The notes under the pieces are model-generated. The model ran no database searches. It worked only from the letters and a program-made list of their open reading frames with translations, and was not told the DNA's origin. Of a stretch of 64,000 bases of DNA, positions 17,138 to 26,078 are shown one piece after another. Within the stretch, counting starts at the first letter, position 1; every line of letters starts with the position of its first letter. The position numbers and the translations under genes are program-made. Source of the DNA: JAEMQF01 sp963791595. GTDB lineage: Bacteria > Pseudomonadota > Gammaproteobacteria > Burkholderiales > Burkholderiaceae_C. Location of the stretch: the NCBI GenBank assembly GCA_963791595.1, contig CAWBTF010000017.1, forward strand, positions 24,079 to 88,078, given 5' to 3'.

Positions 17138-18269
17138 GGCGCGGGACCTGCGATTTCGCCCGGGGTTGGATCGAATCGTGCAGCGGCCCGACCCAGCTTG
17201 CTCCAGCGGCCAGCTTCTGGCGCAGCAGCACGAAGTCGACTTCGCGATCCTCTTTCGTGCCTTCGTTGAACGCGATGAAGCCGCTGCGCGCTTCCGTCAT
17301 CATGTTCAGCGCGAGCCAGGCGCGCGCGTCTTCCTTGTTGCGGTTCCACGCCTCGAGCTTGGGCTTGCGCAGCTCTTCGAGCGTCTTCGTCGTGCAGTCG
17401 GGGAAGGTGAGCAGGATCTTCGCGCACAGCTCTTCCACCTTGGCGTCGAGACGCGACAGGTTCACCTTGCCGCGCGCGAGCAGCGCCTTGCCTTCCTTCA
17501 GCGCCTCGCCGGTTTTGGGCTCGCCGTAGACATTGCGGCCGAACTCGTCGAAGCTGCGTTGCGTTTCCACCAGCGGGTTCGCGACAAATTTGCCGTCGAC
17601 CTCGAGTGCCGGCACGATGTCGGTCAGGATGCCCATCTGGTATGCCTTGTGGGCCGAGAACGGTTCGCACAGCACACAAGCGGCCATCGCGCGCTCGGCG
17701 CCGACGATCACGGGCAGAAAGTCGGTCGCGCCGCCGATCGGCGCCGAGCCGTGTTTCGGCCCCGCCTGGCCGAAGCGCGCCAAGTCTTGCGCGACCGAGA
17801 AGTCGCACGCCATGCCGATTTCCTGGCCGCCGCCGATGCGCATGCCGTTGACCCGGCAGATCACCGGCTTGTCGCACGCGAGGATCGCCGAGACCATGTC
17901 GTTGAACAGGCGCATGTACTGGCGGTACTCCTGCGGCTGGCCGGCGTAGTACTCGGCGTATTCCTTGGTGTTGCCTCCGGTGCAAAAGGCCTTGTCGCCG
18001 GCGCCGGTGAAGACGACGCAGTTCACGTCGCGTGCGTTCGATGCGGCGCGAAACGCCAGGATCGCGCCTTTCACCATGTCGGTCGTGTAGGAGTTGAACT
18101 GGGCTGCGTTGTCGAGCGTGATCCAGGCGTTGAACAGGCCCGGGACGACTTTGCCGTCGGGCGTGTGTGCCGGGCGCTTTTCGAAGCGGATGCCGGGTTT
18201 GGCGATGTCGTCGACGACGTCGTGGTTCTTGAATTCGCGCAGCGTGGACCGGGCTTCGGGGGCATTCAT
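17130..18269 (-). CDS. oah: 6-Oxocyclohex-1-ene-1-carbonyl-CoA hydrolase (ring-opening)
   Basis: A 379-residue member of the crotonase family, longer than ordinary hydratases because of a C-terminal extension. FCTGGNTKEYAEYYAGQP and NGMRIGGGQEIGMACDFSVA are the oxyanion-hole regions, and FGQAGPKHGSAPIGGATDFL is characteristic of Oah. It hydrates and hydrolytically opens the ring to 3-hydroxypimelyl-CoA. It lies 37 bases after had. Start at 18269 with a GGAGG-like site (revcomp of CCTC at 18283-18286) is consistent. Confidence 0.93.
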   Translation of the reverse strand: MNAPEARSTLREFKNHDVVDDIAKPGIRFEKRPAHTPDGKVVPGLFNAWITLDNAAQFNSYTTDMVKGAILAFRAASNARDVNCVVFTGAGDKAFCTGGNTKEYAEYYAGQPQEYRQYMRLFNDMVSAILACDKPVICRVNGMRIGGGQEIGMACDFSVAQDLARFGQAGPKHGSAPIGGATDFLPVIVGAERAMAACVLCEPFSAHKAYQMGILTDIVPALEVDGKFVANPLVETQRSFDEFGRNVYGEPKTGEALKEGKALLARGKVNLSRLDAKVEELCAKILLTFPDCTTKTLEELRKPKLEAWNRNKEDARAWLALNMMTEARSGFIAFNEGTKEDREVDFVLLRQKLAAGASWVGPLHDSIQPRAKSQVPRHG

Positions 18270-18306
18270 GGGGTCGATCTCCTCGGGAGGGGTTCAGTTG
18301 GACGGG

Positions 18307-19381
18307 TCAGGCGAGTGCCGGCACGAGCACGGCACGCTTCTTGATGTCGCGGCTGTGAACCGCGGCGAACACGCGGTTGATGTCGTCGAGCGGGTGGATT
18401 TCGACGAAGGGCTTGATCTGCACCTTGCCGGACAACACCAGTTCCAGTGCTGCCGGGTAAGCCTCGGGCGGGCAACCCCAGTTGCCGATGGCGCGCGCGT
18501 CGAACGCCATCAGGTTGGACAGGCGCAGCTCCACCTTGTCCATCGTGAAGCCGACGACCGACAGCGTTGCGCCGTGCACGAGCAGGCTGTAGGCGGTCAA
18601 CTGCCCCGGCGCAGTGCCCGAACACTCAAAAATGAGCCACTCGGTGCTGCGATGGCCGTGGCTCTTCGCGAAGTCAAGCACCGCGGCCTTGAGCGCCTTG
18701 GTGTCGAGCTTGCGGCTGTTCAGCGTGAGCGCGGCGCCGTGCGGGGCGATTGCCGCGAGCTTGGCATCGTCGACGTCGATCGCGACCACGCTCGCGCCGA
18801 AGGCGCGCGCCACCTGCACGCAATAGCCGCCGACGCCGCCCGCGCCGACGACCACCGCCAGGCTGCCGGGAGTGACACCGGCGCGTTGCACGGCCTGATA
18901 CGGCGTGGTCAGCGCATCGGCGACGATCGAGACCTCGGGCAGCAGCAGGCCGGCCTTCGCCAGGCGCGCCTCGTCCACTTCGCACAGGCCGCGCGCCGGA
19001 ACGACGATGTGCGTCGCAAAGCCGCCCTGGATGTCGTTGCCCGGCATCTTTTGCGAGGGGCAGATGGTTCCGAGGCCGCGTTTGCACACATCGCACTCAC
19101 CGCACGGCAGCACGGCGGGCACGATCACGGCCTTGCCGGCCCAGCGCTCGGCACCCGCACCGCAGGCGACGACCCGCCCGCTGATCTCGTGGCCGAGCGC
19201 GAGCGGCAATGCATGTTTGGTGCGCACGCCGTCATAGAAGTAGCCGAGGTCGGTGTGGCACACGCCGCAGCCCGCAACCGCCACGCTCACTTCGCCCGCG
19301 CCGGGAGTCGCATCGAACCCGGCGGATTCGAGCGGCGTGTTCACTGCACTTCATCAGCCAGCGGTGGGCCTGGGCATGCAT
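18307..19381 (-). CDS. had: 6-Hydroxycyclohex-1-ene-1-carbonyl-CoA dehydrogenase (N-terminal frameshift likely)
   Basis: A zinc-type alcohol dehydrogenase that oxidises the Dch product with NAD+. It has VAGCGVCHTDLGYFYDG (catalytic zinc Cys), LGHEISG, the four-cysteine structural zinc motif CGECDVCKRGLGTIC, and the Rossmann motif GAGGVGGYCVQ. The uninterrupted frame begins only at GTG 19344, with no ribosome site. An ATG at 19381 is preceded by AGGAG and encodes MHAQAHRWLMK, the usual N-terminal strand of such dehydrogenases, but one frame off. From 19381 the length is 358 codons plus one base, so one extra base near 19345-19352 is suspected. If the GTG is the true start, the protein has 345 residues. 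Confidence 0.85.
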
Positions 19382-19429
19382 CGGTTGCTCCTAAACTGGT
19401 AATCTGGTACCACAATGCGCCTGAAATTC

Positions 19430-19471
19430 ATTATCAACCCGGCAACTTGCGAATAACTTGATCTGCATCAG
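19430..19471 (-). promoter_or_regulatory. Class II FNR-type promoter of the benzoyl-CoA reductase operon
   Basis: TTGAT-CTGC-ATCAG at 19458-19471 matches the FNR palindrome TTGAT-N4-ATCAA at 9 of 10 positions. On the minus strand a -10 hexamer GATAAT (5 of 6) lies at 19435-19430. The box centre is 32 bp from the hexamer centre, which puts it at -41.5 relative to a start near 19423, exactly the class II activator position. The predicted leader to the had ATG is about 42 bases. The other strand toward korA has no good -10 at the same distance, so the site most likely serves had-oah-dch-bcrCBAD-fdx. Confidence 0.75.
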
Positions 19472-19536
19472 GTTCAGAACGCCTCGCCGCCGTTTCACTT
19501 CCGGGTATGGGAACTTCTGCGAAGGAGCCGAGCGTG

Positions 19537-21398
19537 ATGGCCGCTAGAACCTCAATGGGAACGCCGGGCGCGTCGGTCTCGGTCGCGCTTGCCGGCAGCG
19601 GCGGCAGCGGCGTGATGACGGCCGGCACGCTGCTGCTCGACGCCGCGGCGCGCGCCGGCCTGTACGGCTTGATGGTGCGCACCAGCGGCCCGCAGATCCG
19701 CGGCGGCGAAGCGGCGGCGCTGCTGCGCCTGGCGCGCGAGGCCGTGGATGCGCTGGACGACAGCTTCGACCTGCTGCTCGCGATGGACTGGCAGAACGTG
19801 AACCGTTTTGCGGACGAAATCCCGCTGCGCGCGGCAAGCCTGATGATCGGCGACGCCGACGAAGGCGAGGCTCCCGGCGTCTTCACCCAAAGCGGCGCGC
19901 GCTGCATCGCGCTGCCATTGAAGAAGATGGCCAAGGCGATCCCCGGCAGCTGGGTCAACATGCTCGCGCTCGGCCTGACGGGCGGGCTGGCTGGAATTCC
20001 ACCGAACGCCCTCGAAGCTGCATTGCGCGAGACCTGGAAGCGTGGCGACGCCGGACTGCAGGCGAACCTGGCAGCGCTGCGCGCCGGGCTCGAGCAGGCG
20101 GCGCAGGTCACCGGGTGGGAACACAGAAACCGGCTCGATGCTGCTGAAGGCAAGCCGCAGCCCGATACGGGCGCCGGCCAGGCGAACGACGACTGCGACG
20201 CAGCGCGAACCCCGCGCTGGCTCATCAGCGGCAACGAAGCCGCGGGCTACGGCGCGATCCGCGGCGGCGTGCGCTTCGTCGCCGCGTACCCGATCACGCC
20301 GGCCACCGAGATGCTCGAATGGATGGCGCCGGCGCTCGCGAGGGTGGGCGGCACGCTGCTGCAAGCCGAAGACGAGCTCGCCTCGGCCAACATGATCATC
20401 GGCGCGTCGTTCGGCGGTGTGCCGTCGCTCACCGCGACCGCCGGCCCCGGGCTGGCGCTGATGACTGAGGCGATCGGCCTGGCGGTCAGCGCCGAAGTGC
20501 CGATCGTCGTCGTCGACGTGATGCGCGGCGGCCCGTCGACCGGCATTCCGGCGAAGAGCGAGCAGAGCGACTTGTCGTTCGCGGTGAGCGGCCTGCACGG
20601 CGACGCGCCGCGCTTGGTGCTCGCGCCGACGTCGATCGCCGACTGCGTGGCGACCACGCAATGGGCAGTGCAGCTCGCCGAGGCGCTGCAGGCGCCGGCG
20701 ATTGTGCTGTCGGACCAGTTCATGGGCCAGTCGCGCGCGATCATCGACCGGCCGTTGGATGCCACAAGCACCGCGCCGACAAGCGCAACACGCCTCACGG
20801 CCGCCGCCCACACGGCCGACTACCAACGCTACTGCGACACGGCGTCGGGGGTGTCGCCGATGGCGATCCCCGGAACGCCCGGCATCGTCTACACGGCTGA
20901 CGGACTCGAACACAGCGAAGCGGGAATCCCGAGCAGCCAGGCGCGCGACCACCGCGTGCAGCTCGACAAGCGCGAGCGCAAGCTGGCCCTGTTCGACTAC
21001 GGCAGCCGTTGGGCGGACATTGAAGAGGGCGAAGCCGGCGCAGCGGACGCTGCCGTGATCACCTTCGGCTCGGTCACCGGCACGGTGCGCGAAGCCGTGG
21101 CCCGCGCCGCGGCGCAGGGAGCGCACGTCAAGCTGATCGCGTTGCGCCTGCTCGCGCCGATCTCGGCGCAGCGTTTCGCTGCGGCGCTGCGCGGCGTGAA
21201 GCGCGTGATGGTGGTCGAGCAGAACCACGGCGCGCAGCTGTGCCGCTATCTGCGGGGGGTGGTCGACCTGCCGGGCCGGCCGGCAAGCTTCCACCGCCCC
21301 GGGCCGCTGCCGCTGCGGCCGGCGGAATTGACCGAGGCGATCATCAAGTGGCACAGCGAGCAGCACGCCGGCGCTCGCGACAAGAGGAGTTCGCATGA
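19537..21398 (+). CDS. korA: 2-Oxoglutarate:ferredoxin oxidoreductase, fused gamma-alpha subunit (3' frameshift likely)
   Basis: A roughly 620-residue subunit with an N-terminal gamma domain (GSGGSGVMTAGTLLLDAA, TSGPQIRGGEAAALLR) and an alpha domain with AAYPITPATEMLEWMA, QAEDELASANMIIGAS and GLALMTEAIGLAVSAEVP. With KorB it oxidises 2-oxoglutarate to succinyl-CoA and reduces the ferredoxin used by benzoyl-CoA reductase. The start at 19537 follows AAGGAG by nine bases; an ATG at 19507 is also in frame. The frame has no stop near korB and would run 691 bases into it. A TGA at 21396 overlapping the korB ATG (ATGA) lies one frame off and would end the protein in EEFA, so a missing base between about 21340 and 21390 is likely. 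Confidence 0.87.
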
Positions 21399-22234
21399 AC
21401 GACGTTGCCGCACCCGCCGTGGCCTTCACCGCGGCGAACTACAAGTCAGCGACCAAGCCGATCTGGTGCCCCGGCTGCGGCGACTTCACCGTGCTCAGCG
21501 CGATCACGAAGGCGCTCGCGAGCCTGCAAGTTCCGCCTCACGACGTGGCCGTGGTCTCGGGCATCGGCTGTTCGTCGCGCATACCCGCGTACACGCAGTG
21601 CTACGGTTTTCACGGCGTGCACGGCCGGGCCCTGGCCGCCGGCACCGGGTTGAAAGTGGCGCGACCGGACCTGACGGTGCTCGTCACCGGCGGCGACGGC
21701 GACGGCTATTCGATCGGCGGCAACCACTTCCTGCACGCGTGCCGGCGCAACGTCGACCTGACCTACATCGTGATGGACAACCATGTCTACGGCATGACGA
21801 AAGGCCAGGCATCGCCGACCACCGAGCCCGACTGGGACAACAAGCTCTCGCCCGGCGGCACCGGCATCCGCTCGTTCCATCCGCTGGTGATCGCGCTCGC
21901 GGCGGGTGCGAGCTTCGTCGCGCGCGCCTTCGCGGGCGACCCCAACGGAACCGCGAACCTGATCGCGCAAGGCATCCGGCACCCGGGCTTCGCGTTCATC
22001 GAAGTCCTGAGCCCGTGCGTAACGTTCCGGCCCGAACAGCGCGAATGGAAGCAGCATGTGCACCCGGCGCCGGTGGCGCCCACCGATGATGCGGCGCGCG
22101 CCGCGCGCCGCATCATGACGGATGACGGTTTCAACATCGGCGTGCTGTACGCGGGAACGCGCACACCGTACGCGGCGCACCCCGACAAGGCGCCGTGCAG
22201 CGTGACTGAGCTCGAAGCGGAGTTCGAAGTATGA
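21395..22234 (+). CDS. korB: 2-Oxoglutarate:ferredoxin oxidoreductase beta subunit
   Basis: A 279-residue thiamine diphosphate-binding subunit. IWCPGCGDFTVLSAI and SGIGCSSRIPAY hold conserved cysteines, and VTGGDGDGYSIGGNHFLHA followed by NHVYGMTKGQ is the ThDP/Mg2+ motif (GDGD...N). It has the typical short length of KorB/PorB. The start codon overlaps a TGA in the ATGA arrangement with the inferred end of korA, and the stop overlaps the start of the rubrerythrin-like gene by four bases. Together with fdx it forms the electron supply line for aromatic ring reduction. Confidence 0.92.
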   Translation: MNDVAAPAVAFTAANYKSATKPIWCPGCGDFTVLSAITKALASLQVPPHDVAVVSGIGCSSRIPAYTQCYGFHGVHGRALAAGTGLKVARPDLTVLVTGGDGDGYSIGGNHFLHACRRNVDLTYIVMDNHVYGMTKGQASPTTEPDWDNKLSPGGTGIRSFHPLVIALAAGASFVARAFAGDPNGTANLIAQGIRHPGFAFIEVLSPCVTFRPEQREWKQHVHPAPVAPTDDAARAARRIMTDDGFNIGVLYAGTRTPYAAHPDKAPCSVTELEAEFEV

Positions 22235-22759
22235 AAGTCGCACCGACAACCCCCGTGCACACGATCGAAGAATTCATGGCCCAGGCGTTCGCGATGGAGT
22301 GCGACGCCGTCGCGCGCTACAACGAATTCGCCGACGCGATGGAGATGCACAACAACCGCGAGGTCGCGAAGCTGTTTCGCACGATGGCGCAGTACGAAGG
22401 CAAACACGCGCAGCAGATCCTCGAAGAGATGGGTTGGGACGAGGCCACCGCACCGGCCGCCGACCCGGCGGCATGGCCTGAATTCGAAGCGCCCGAAACC
22501 GTGCCGATCGACGAAGTGCACTACCTGATGCAGCCCTGGCACGCATTGCAACTGGCGCTGGCCGCCGAGCAGCGCGCCGAAGCGTTCTTTCGGCAAGCTC
22601 GCGCAAAGCGCCACCGACGAATCGGTGCGTCGCGCCGCGTTCGAGTTGCAGGCTGAAGAACGGGAACATGTGGCGCTGGTGCGCGCCTGGCTCGCGAAGG
22701 TGCCGGTGCCGGAAGGCGACTGGGCTGTCGACCCGGACCCGCCGCGCTACACCGATTGA
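22231..22759 (+). pseudogene. Rubrerythrin/ferritin-like di-iron protein, frameshifted
   Basis: The N-terminal 120 residues are a ferritin-like four-helix domain: FAMECDAVARYNEFADAM and FRTMAQYEGKHAQQI give the first E...ExxH set, and LAAEQRAEAFF starts the second. Near 22586-22592 the frame breaks after a TTCTTT run; one frame later the sequence continues as GKLAQSATDESV and AEEREHVALVRAWL, the second ExxH helix, to TGA 22759. The total of 529 bases is 176 codons plus one base. Such proteins detoxify peroxide or oxygen in anaerobic pathways, fitting protection of the oxygen-sensitive reductase. It overlaps korB by four bases and is thus in the kor operon. Confidence 0.75.
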
Positions 22760-22843
22760 AGTGGACCAAACTCTGGCACGGTGATGCAACTGAAGTGAAG
22801 CTCGTCGATGTCAACTCACGTCGGGCGTTCAGCGGAGCGCTGA

Positions 22844-23316
22844 CTGCTTTCGGCCCGTTGCTGCCGTTCGCCGCTGTGTGCAGGCCCAGCCCACCAGCGA
22901 CCGTTCCCCAGGGCGGTGGCGGCGCCCCCGTTCTCCGGCCCACGCTCGCGGGGCACCACCGAGGCCCACCACGCACAGCGCCATCAATGCCGTCCAAGCC
23001 CCCAGAGGACCAGGACACCGCGAATGGGGCCTGCGCCCGGGGGCACCACCACCGCCCTGCTACCACCCATGGTGGCGGGCGATGCGCAGGGGTGCCACGC
23101 GGTGGCCAGGGCAGGTGGCTCGGGGTACGGGCGCAGGACCCATTCGCGGTGTCCTGGCTCTGCGCGCGCTTGGATGGCGTTGATGGCGCCGCGCGCCGTG
23201 GGCCACATCGCGTGCCCCGCGAGCGTGGGCCGGAGAACGTACCCCGGGCCACCTGCCCTCGCGCGGAGGCTGGCGTGCACGCAGCGGCGAACGGCAGCAA
23301 CGGGCCGAAAGCAGCC
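22844..23316. repeat. Long imperfect inverted repeat (about 470 bp), non-coding
   Basis: The 634 bases between the rubrerythrin-like gene and ridA hold two inverted arms. The outer blocks 22844-22882 and 23278-23316 match almost perfectly; further matching blocks are 22929-22956 with 23213-23240, 22979-22999 with 23169-23189, and 23008-23039 with 23129-23158. The arms differ in the intervening bases, so the whole reads as two diverged copies of a roughly 230-bp repeat in opposite orientation, meeting near 23070-23105. Open frames inside it are proline/arginine-rich artefacts. It resembles a MITE-like or REP-like element or a very long hairpin RNA. Confidence 0.75.
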
Positions 23317-23393
23317 CTTCACGAGGCAGAAGCATTTCGTGCGTCTCGAGATGCGCGAATCCCGGTCGAGCAATTGAAAGAATAGGAGCGACC

Positions 23394-23793
23394 ATGCAAG
23401 TGCTACTCCCCGAAGGCTGGGCGGCGCCGATCGGCTACGCGAACGGCATCGCCGTGCCGGCCGGGCGCATCGTTTTCATTGCCGGGCAGGTGGGCTGGAA
23501 CGCTCAGCAGAAGTTCGAGTCGGAAGACATCGTTGCGCAGTTCGAGCAGGCGTTGAAGAACGTGCTCGCCGTGTTGCACGAAGCGGGCGGCCAGGCGAAA
23601 CACATCTGCCGCATGACGGCGTATTGCTGCGACAAGCCGGCTTACCTTGCGGCACGGCGCGCAGCTCGGCGCCGCGTGGCGCGTGCAGATGGGAACGCAC
23701 TATCCGGCGATGAGCATGATCTTCGTTTCCGATCTGCTCGACAACCCCGGCAAGATCGAGCTTGAGGCGACTGCGGTGTTGCCGAACGCGTGA
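23394..23793 (+). pseudogene. RidA family protein, frameshifted
   Basis: A member of the RidA/YjgF family of small trimeric enamine/imine deaminases. GWAAPIGYANGIAVPAGRIVFIAGQVGWN, then AQFEQALKNVLAVLHEAGG are typical. After AYCCDKPAYLAARRA (about 23640-23665) the frame breaks, and one frame later QLGAAWRVQMGTHYPAMSMI and LELEATAVLPNA-type ending continue to TGA 23793. The total is 133 codons plus one base, the normal family length. AGGAG precedes the ATG. In aromatic-degradation clusters RidA-like proteins often accompany the CoA-thioester pathway; the exact substrate is unknown. Confidence 0.75.
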
Positions 23794-23844
23794 CACAGCG
23801 CTGCGCACGCTGAACTCGGCAAGCCAGAAGTCCCTCCCACGCCC

Positions 23845-23886
23845 TTGACATGGTTCAAGGACCGTGAGGCCCGGCGTTTTCAAAAT
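23845..23886 (+). promoter_or_regulatory. Class II FNR/DNR-type promoter upstream of the uroporphyrinogen methyltransferase gene
   Basis: TTGAC-ATGG-TTCAA at 23845-23858 contains the TTGA-N6-TCAA core with five-base arms (CTTGA/TCAAG). A -10-like CAAAAT (4 of 6) lies at 23881-23886, centred 32 bp from the box centre. This gives the -41.5 geometry with a start near 23893, 25 bases before the ATG at 23918. Confidence 0.65.
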
Positions 23887-23917
23887 GCAAACTCACTTCC
23901 CGATGGGAGAGAGCACC

Positions 23918-24789
23918 ATGAGTCTGCTCAATGAACCGCTGCAATTCAGCCCCGCCCGTCGACCGCGGCGCGCGTCACGCTGGTGGGCGCCGGGCCGGGC
24001 GACCCCGAGTTGCTGACGATCAAGGCCGCCAAGGCGTTGCAGGCCGCGCGGCTGGTGCTGTACGACCACTTGGTGAGCAAGGAGGTGCTCGAACTATTGC
24101 CGAAAGGCGCCGACCGCATCTACGTCGGCAAGGAGGCGGGCTGTCATACATTGACGCAGGAAGGCATCATCGAATTGATGATCCGCTTGGCGCGCGCCGG
24201 CAAGCCGGTGCTGCGGCTCAAGGGCGGTGACCCGTACATCTTCGGCCGCGGCGGCGAGGAGGCGCAGGCGCTCGCGGCGAACGGCATCCCGTTCGACGTG
24301 GTTCCGGGCATCAGCGCGGCGCAAGGTGCTGCGGCGTGCACGGGCATTCCGCTGACGCACCGCGACCACGCCGCAGCGGTGGTGTTCGTGACCGGCCACG
24401 CCTGTGCGCGCGGCAACGCGAGAGGCGAGGGGGGCGGCAACAGCAACGGCGAGGGCCAGGTCGACCTCGACTGGCCGATGCTCGCGCGCCCGAATCAGAC
24501 CGTCGTGATCTACATGGGCGTGGCGACCCTGCCGCTGATCTGCACGAAGCTCATCGAGCATGGCCTGCGCCCGGAGACACCCGCGGCGCTGATCGAGCGC
24601 GCCACCTTGCCGACGCAGCGCAACGTGATCGGCAGCGTGCAGACGCTGCCGACACTGGCTTTGATTCACGACGTTCGGGCACCGGCGCTGGTGGTGATCG
24701 GCGGCGTGGTCGGGCTGCATCGGCAGCTCGGTGCGGCGCAGGTCCGGCACGAGTTGCGCGAGCCGGTTCGATCGCCACTGGCGCTCTGA
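23918..24789 (+). CDS. Uroporphyrinogen-III C-methyltransferase (SUMT), N-terminal frameshift likely
   Basis: A SUMT (CobA/NirE type) that methylates uroporphyrinogen III at C2 and C7 to precorrin-2 for sirohaem, cobalamin or haem d1. It has VGAGPGDPELLTIKAAKAL, YDHLVSKEVL, GGDPYIFGRGGEEAQAL, VVPGISAAQGAAAC and IPLTHRDHA. A 12-residue Gly/Asn-rich insertion (about GNARGEGGGNSNGEG) sits where the family has a short loop. The intact frame starts at GTG 23983, inside the first beta strand. An ATG at 23918 with a GGAGAG site encodes MSLLNEPLQFSPAR but is one base out of frame; the total is 290 codons plus two bases, so one missing base near 23955-23966 is suspected. The FNR-type promoter suggests a NirE role. 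Confidence 0.82.
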
Positions 24790-24826
24790 TCTCCGCAGGG
24801 TAGTTGCGACGCGCGCGTTTTCGCGT

Positions 24827-24868
24827 TTGAGCCACGTCAACTCGCGTGGCGGGGACTTGGCGTTCAAT
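24827..24868 (+). promoter_or_regulatory. Class II FNR/DNR-type promoter upstream of a small exported protein
   Basis: TTGAG-CCAC-GTCAA at 24827-24840 contains a perfect TTGA-N6-TCAA core. A -10-like TTCAAT (4 of 6) lies at 24863-24868, centred 32 bp downstream of the box centre, so the predicted start is near 24875, 33 bases before the ATG at 24908. Confidence 0.65.
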
Positions 24869-24907
24869 CGTTCGCATGGGGCGCTGGGGCGCCCATGGAG
24901 TGAATCG

Positions 24908-25228
24908 ATGAAGTACCGACTCCTGACCGCTGCGGTGCTCAGCGCGGCTTTGGCTCTGCCGGCGCTGGCGCAGCCGGGTGACCGTTGCTGCGCCGGCATG
25001 CGCATGGGGCCTGACAACACCGCGGGCTGGTCGATGATGACGCCCAAGGAGCGAGACGAGCATCACGCGAAGATGGCCGAGATGAAGTCCATGGACCAGT
25101 GCAAGGCGTACATGACCGAGCACCAGGCCAGGATGGCCGAGCGCGCCAAGGGACGCGGCATGAAGATGGGCGAGCCGCGCCACTCGATGTGCCTGCCGAT
25201 GAAGGAGGGTGCCCCCACCAAGCCGTAG
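24908..25228 (+). CDS. Small exported Met/His/Cys-rich protein
   Basis: A 106-residue protein with a Sec signal peptide (LLTAAVLSAALALPALA, cleavage about residue 22). The mature part is hydrophilic and rich in Met, His, Lys and Glu, with four cysteines: CC after the cleavage site, DQCKAY and SMCLPM. The MxxM and HH clusters (GMRMGPDN, DEHHAKMAEMKSM) suggest binding of copper or another soft metal in the periplasm. No family is recognised. The FNR/DNR-type box upstream suggests induction without oxygen, as expected for a partner of a respiratory metalloenzyme; this is inference. Confidence 0.65.
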   Translation: MKYRLLTAAVLSAALALPALAQPGDRCCAGMRMGPDNTAGWSMMTPKERDEHHAKMAEMKSMDQCKAYMTEHQARMAERAKGRGMKMGEPRHSMCLPMKEGAPTKP

Positions 25229-25315
25229 ACAGCGCCCCTAGGCGGCGCAAACCCGCCGCACATCGCGACCTACCGCCGCCAACGCGGCATCACCACGAGC
25301 CGAAGGATCTACACC

Positions 25316-25645
25316 ATGGAAGCCACGACCACCACCCCCACCGCTGACCAAACCTCACGCGACCGCTTGGCGCACAGCCTGCAGCAAATGGTCGACGAAG
25401 CCGAGCACCTGCTGAAGAACGCGCAGCGCACCGGCAGCGAGCAGTTCAATTCTGCGCGCGACAAGTTCGAGCAGCAGTTGCGCAGCGCGAAGGCCGAGTT
25501 GACGAACCTCGAAGACACCGCGGTCTACAACGCGAAGCGCGCGGCGCGCGTCACCGACCAGGCAGTGCACGAGCACCCCTACACCGCAATGGGCATCACC
25601 GCCGGCATCGGCTTGCTGATCGGCATGCTGATCGCACGCCGCTAG
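25316..25645 (+). CDS. YqjD/ElaB-type (DUF883) membrane-anchored protein
   Basis: A 109-residue protein. Residues about 15-85 form an amphipathic charged helix (LAHSLQQMVDEAEHLLKNA, FEQQLRSAKAELTNLEDTA) and residues 92-109 are a membrane segment with a glycine motif (HPYTAMGITAGIGLLIGMLIARR), the hallmark of YqjD/ElaB proteins that tether ribosomes to the inner membrane in stationary phase. It is the first gene of a yqjD-yqjE-yqjK-like operon. Confidence 0.85.
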   Translation: MEATTTTPTADQTSRDRLAHSLQQMVDEAEHLLKNAQRTGSEQFNSARDKFEQQLRSAKAELTNLEDTAVYNAKRAARVTDQAVHEHPYTAMGITAGIGLLIGMLIARR

Positions 25646-25682
25646 TTTCTGCAACGACAGCAGCCAGGACGCGAGGCCCCGC

Positions 25683-26078
25683 TTGGACAGCACGCCGCAG
25701 CTGGGCCTGCTCGGCTCGGCCCGCGCCGTGTTGGCCGGGCTGGTCGAGATTGGGCAGACGCGTCTTCAGCTCGCCGCCACCGAGCTTGAAGAGGAGCGGC
25801 TGCGTCTCGCGGAGCTGCTGCTTTTCGCCTGTGCGACGTTGTTCTTCCTCGGCGTCGGTCTGGTGCTGGCGGCGCTGCTGCTCGTGCTGGTGTTCTGGGA
25901 AGACGCGCGCATGCTCGTGCTGATGCTCGAGGCGGCGCTGTTTCTCGGGCTCGGCGCCGGCCTTGGCGTGGCATGGCGGCGCAAGGCCGCTGCCAAGCCG
26001 AGATTGCTGGAAACCACCTTGGCCGAATTGCAGCGTGACCGCAGCGCTCTGCAGCCTGGATCGGCGGCGCCACCGTGA
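25683..26078 (+). CDS. YqjE-like phage-holin-family membrane protein
   Basis: A 131-residue protein of the DUF1469/YqjE type. The N-terminal amphipathic helix (RLQLAATELEEERLRLAELL) is followed by two hydrophobic segments at about residues 43-73 and 78-98. The start is TTG at 25683, because no ATG precedes the conserved region in frame; a GTG/ATG start inside would remove the first helix. It lies 37 bases after the YqjD-like gene and its TGA overlaps the GTG start of the next gene. Confidence 0.75.
   Translation: MDSTPQLGLLGSARAVLAGLVEIGQTRLQLAATELEEERLRLAELLLFACATLFFLGVGLVLAALLLVLVFWEDARMLVLMLEAALFLGLGAGLGVAWRRKAAAKPRLLETTLAELQRDRSALQPGSAAPP

Noticed and set aside
19507..22089. korA as an 860-residue protein reading through korB
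   Set aside because: The last 230 residues are the shadow of korB; normal KorA length and an ATGA overlap one frame off favour a lost base near the end.
22756..23385. Open frames of 100-260 codons inside the long palindrome
   Set aside because: They appear in several frames and on both strands because of symmetry and GC content, with no ribosome site or recognisable domain.
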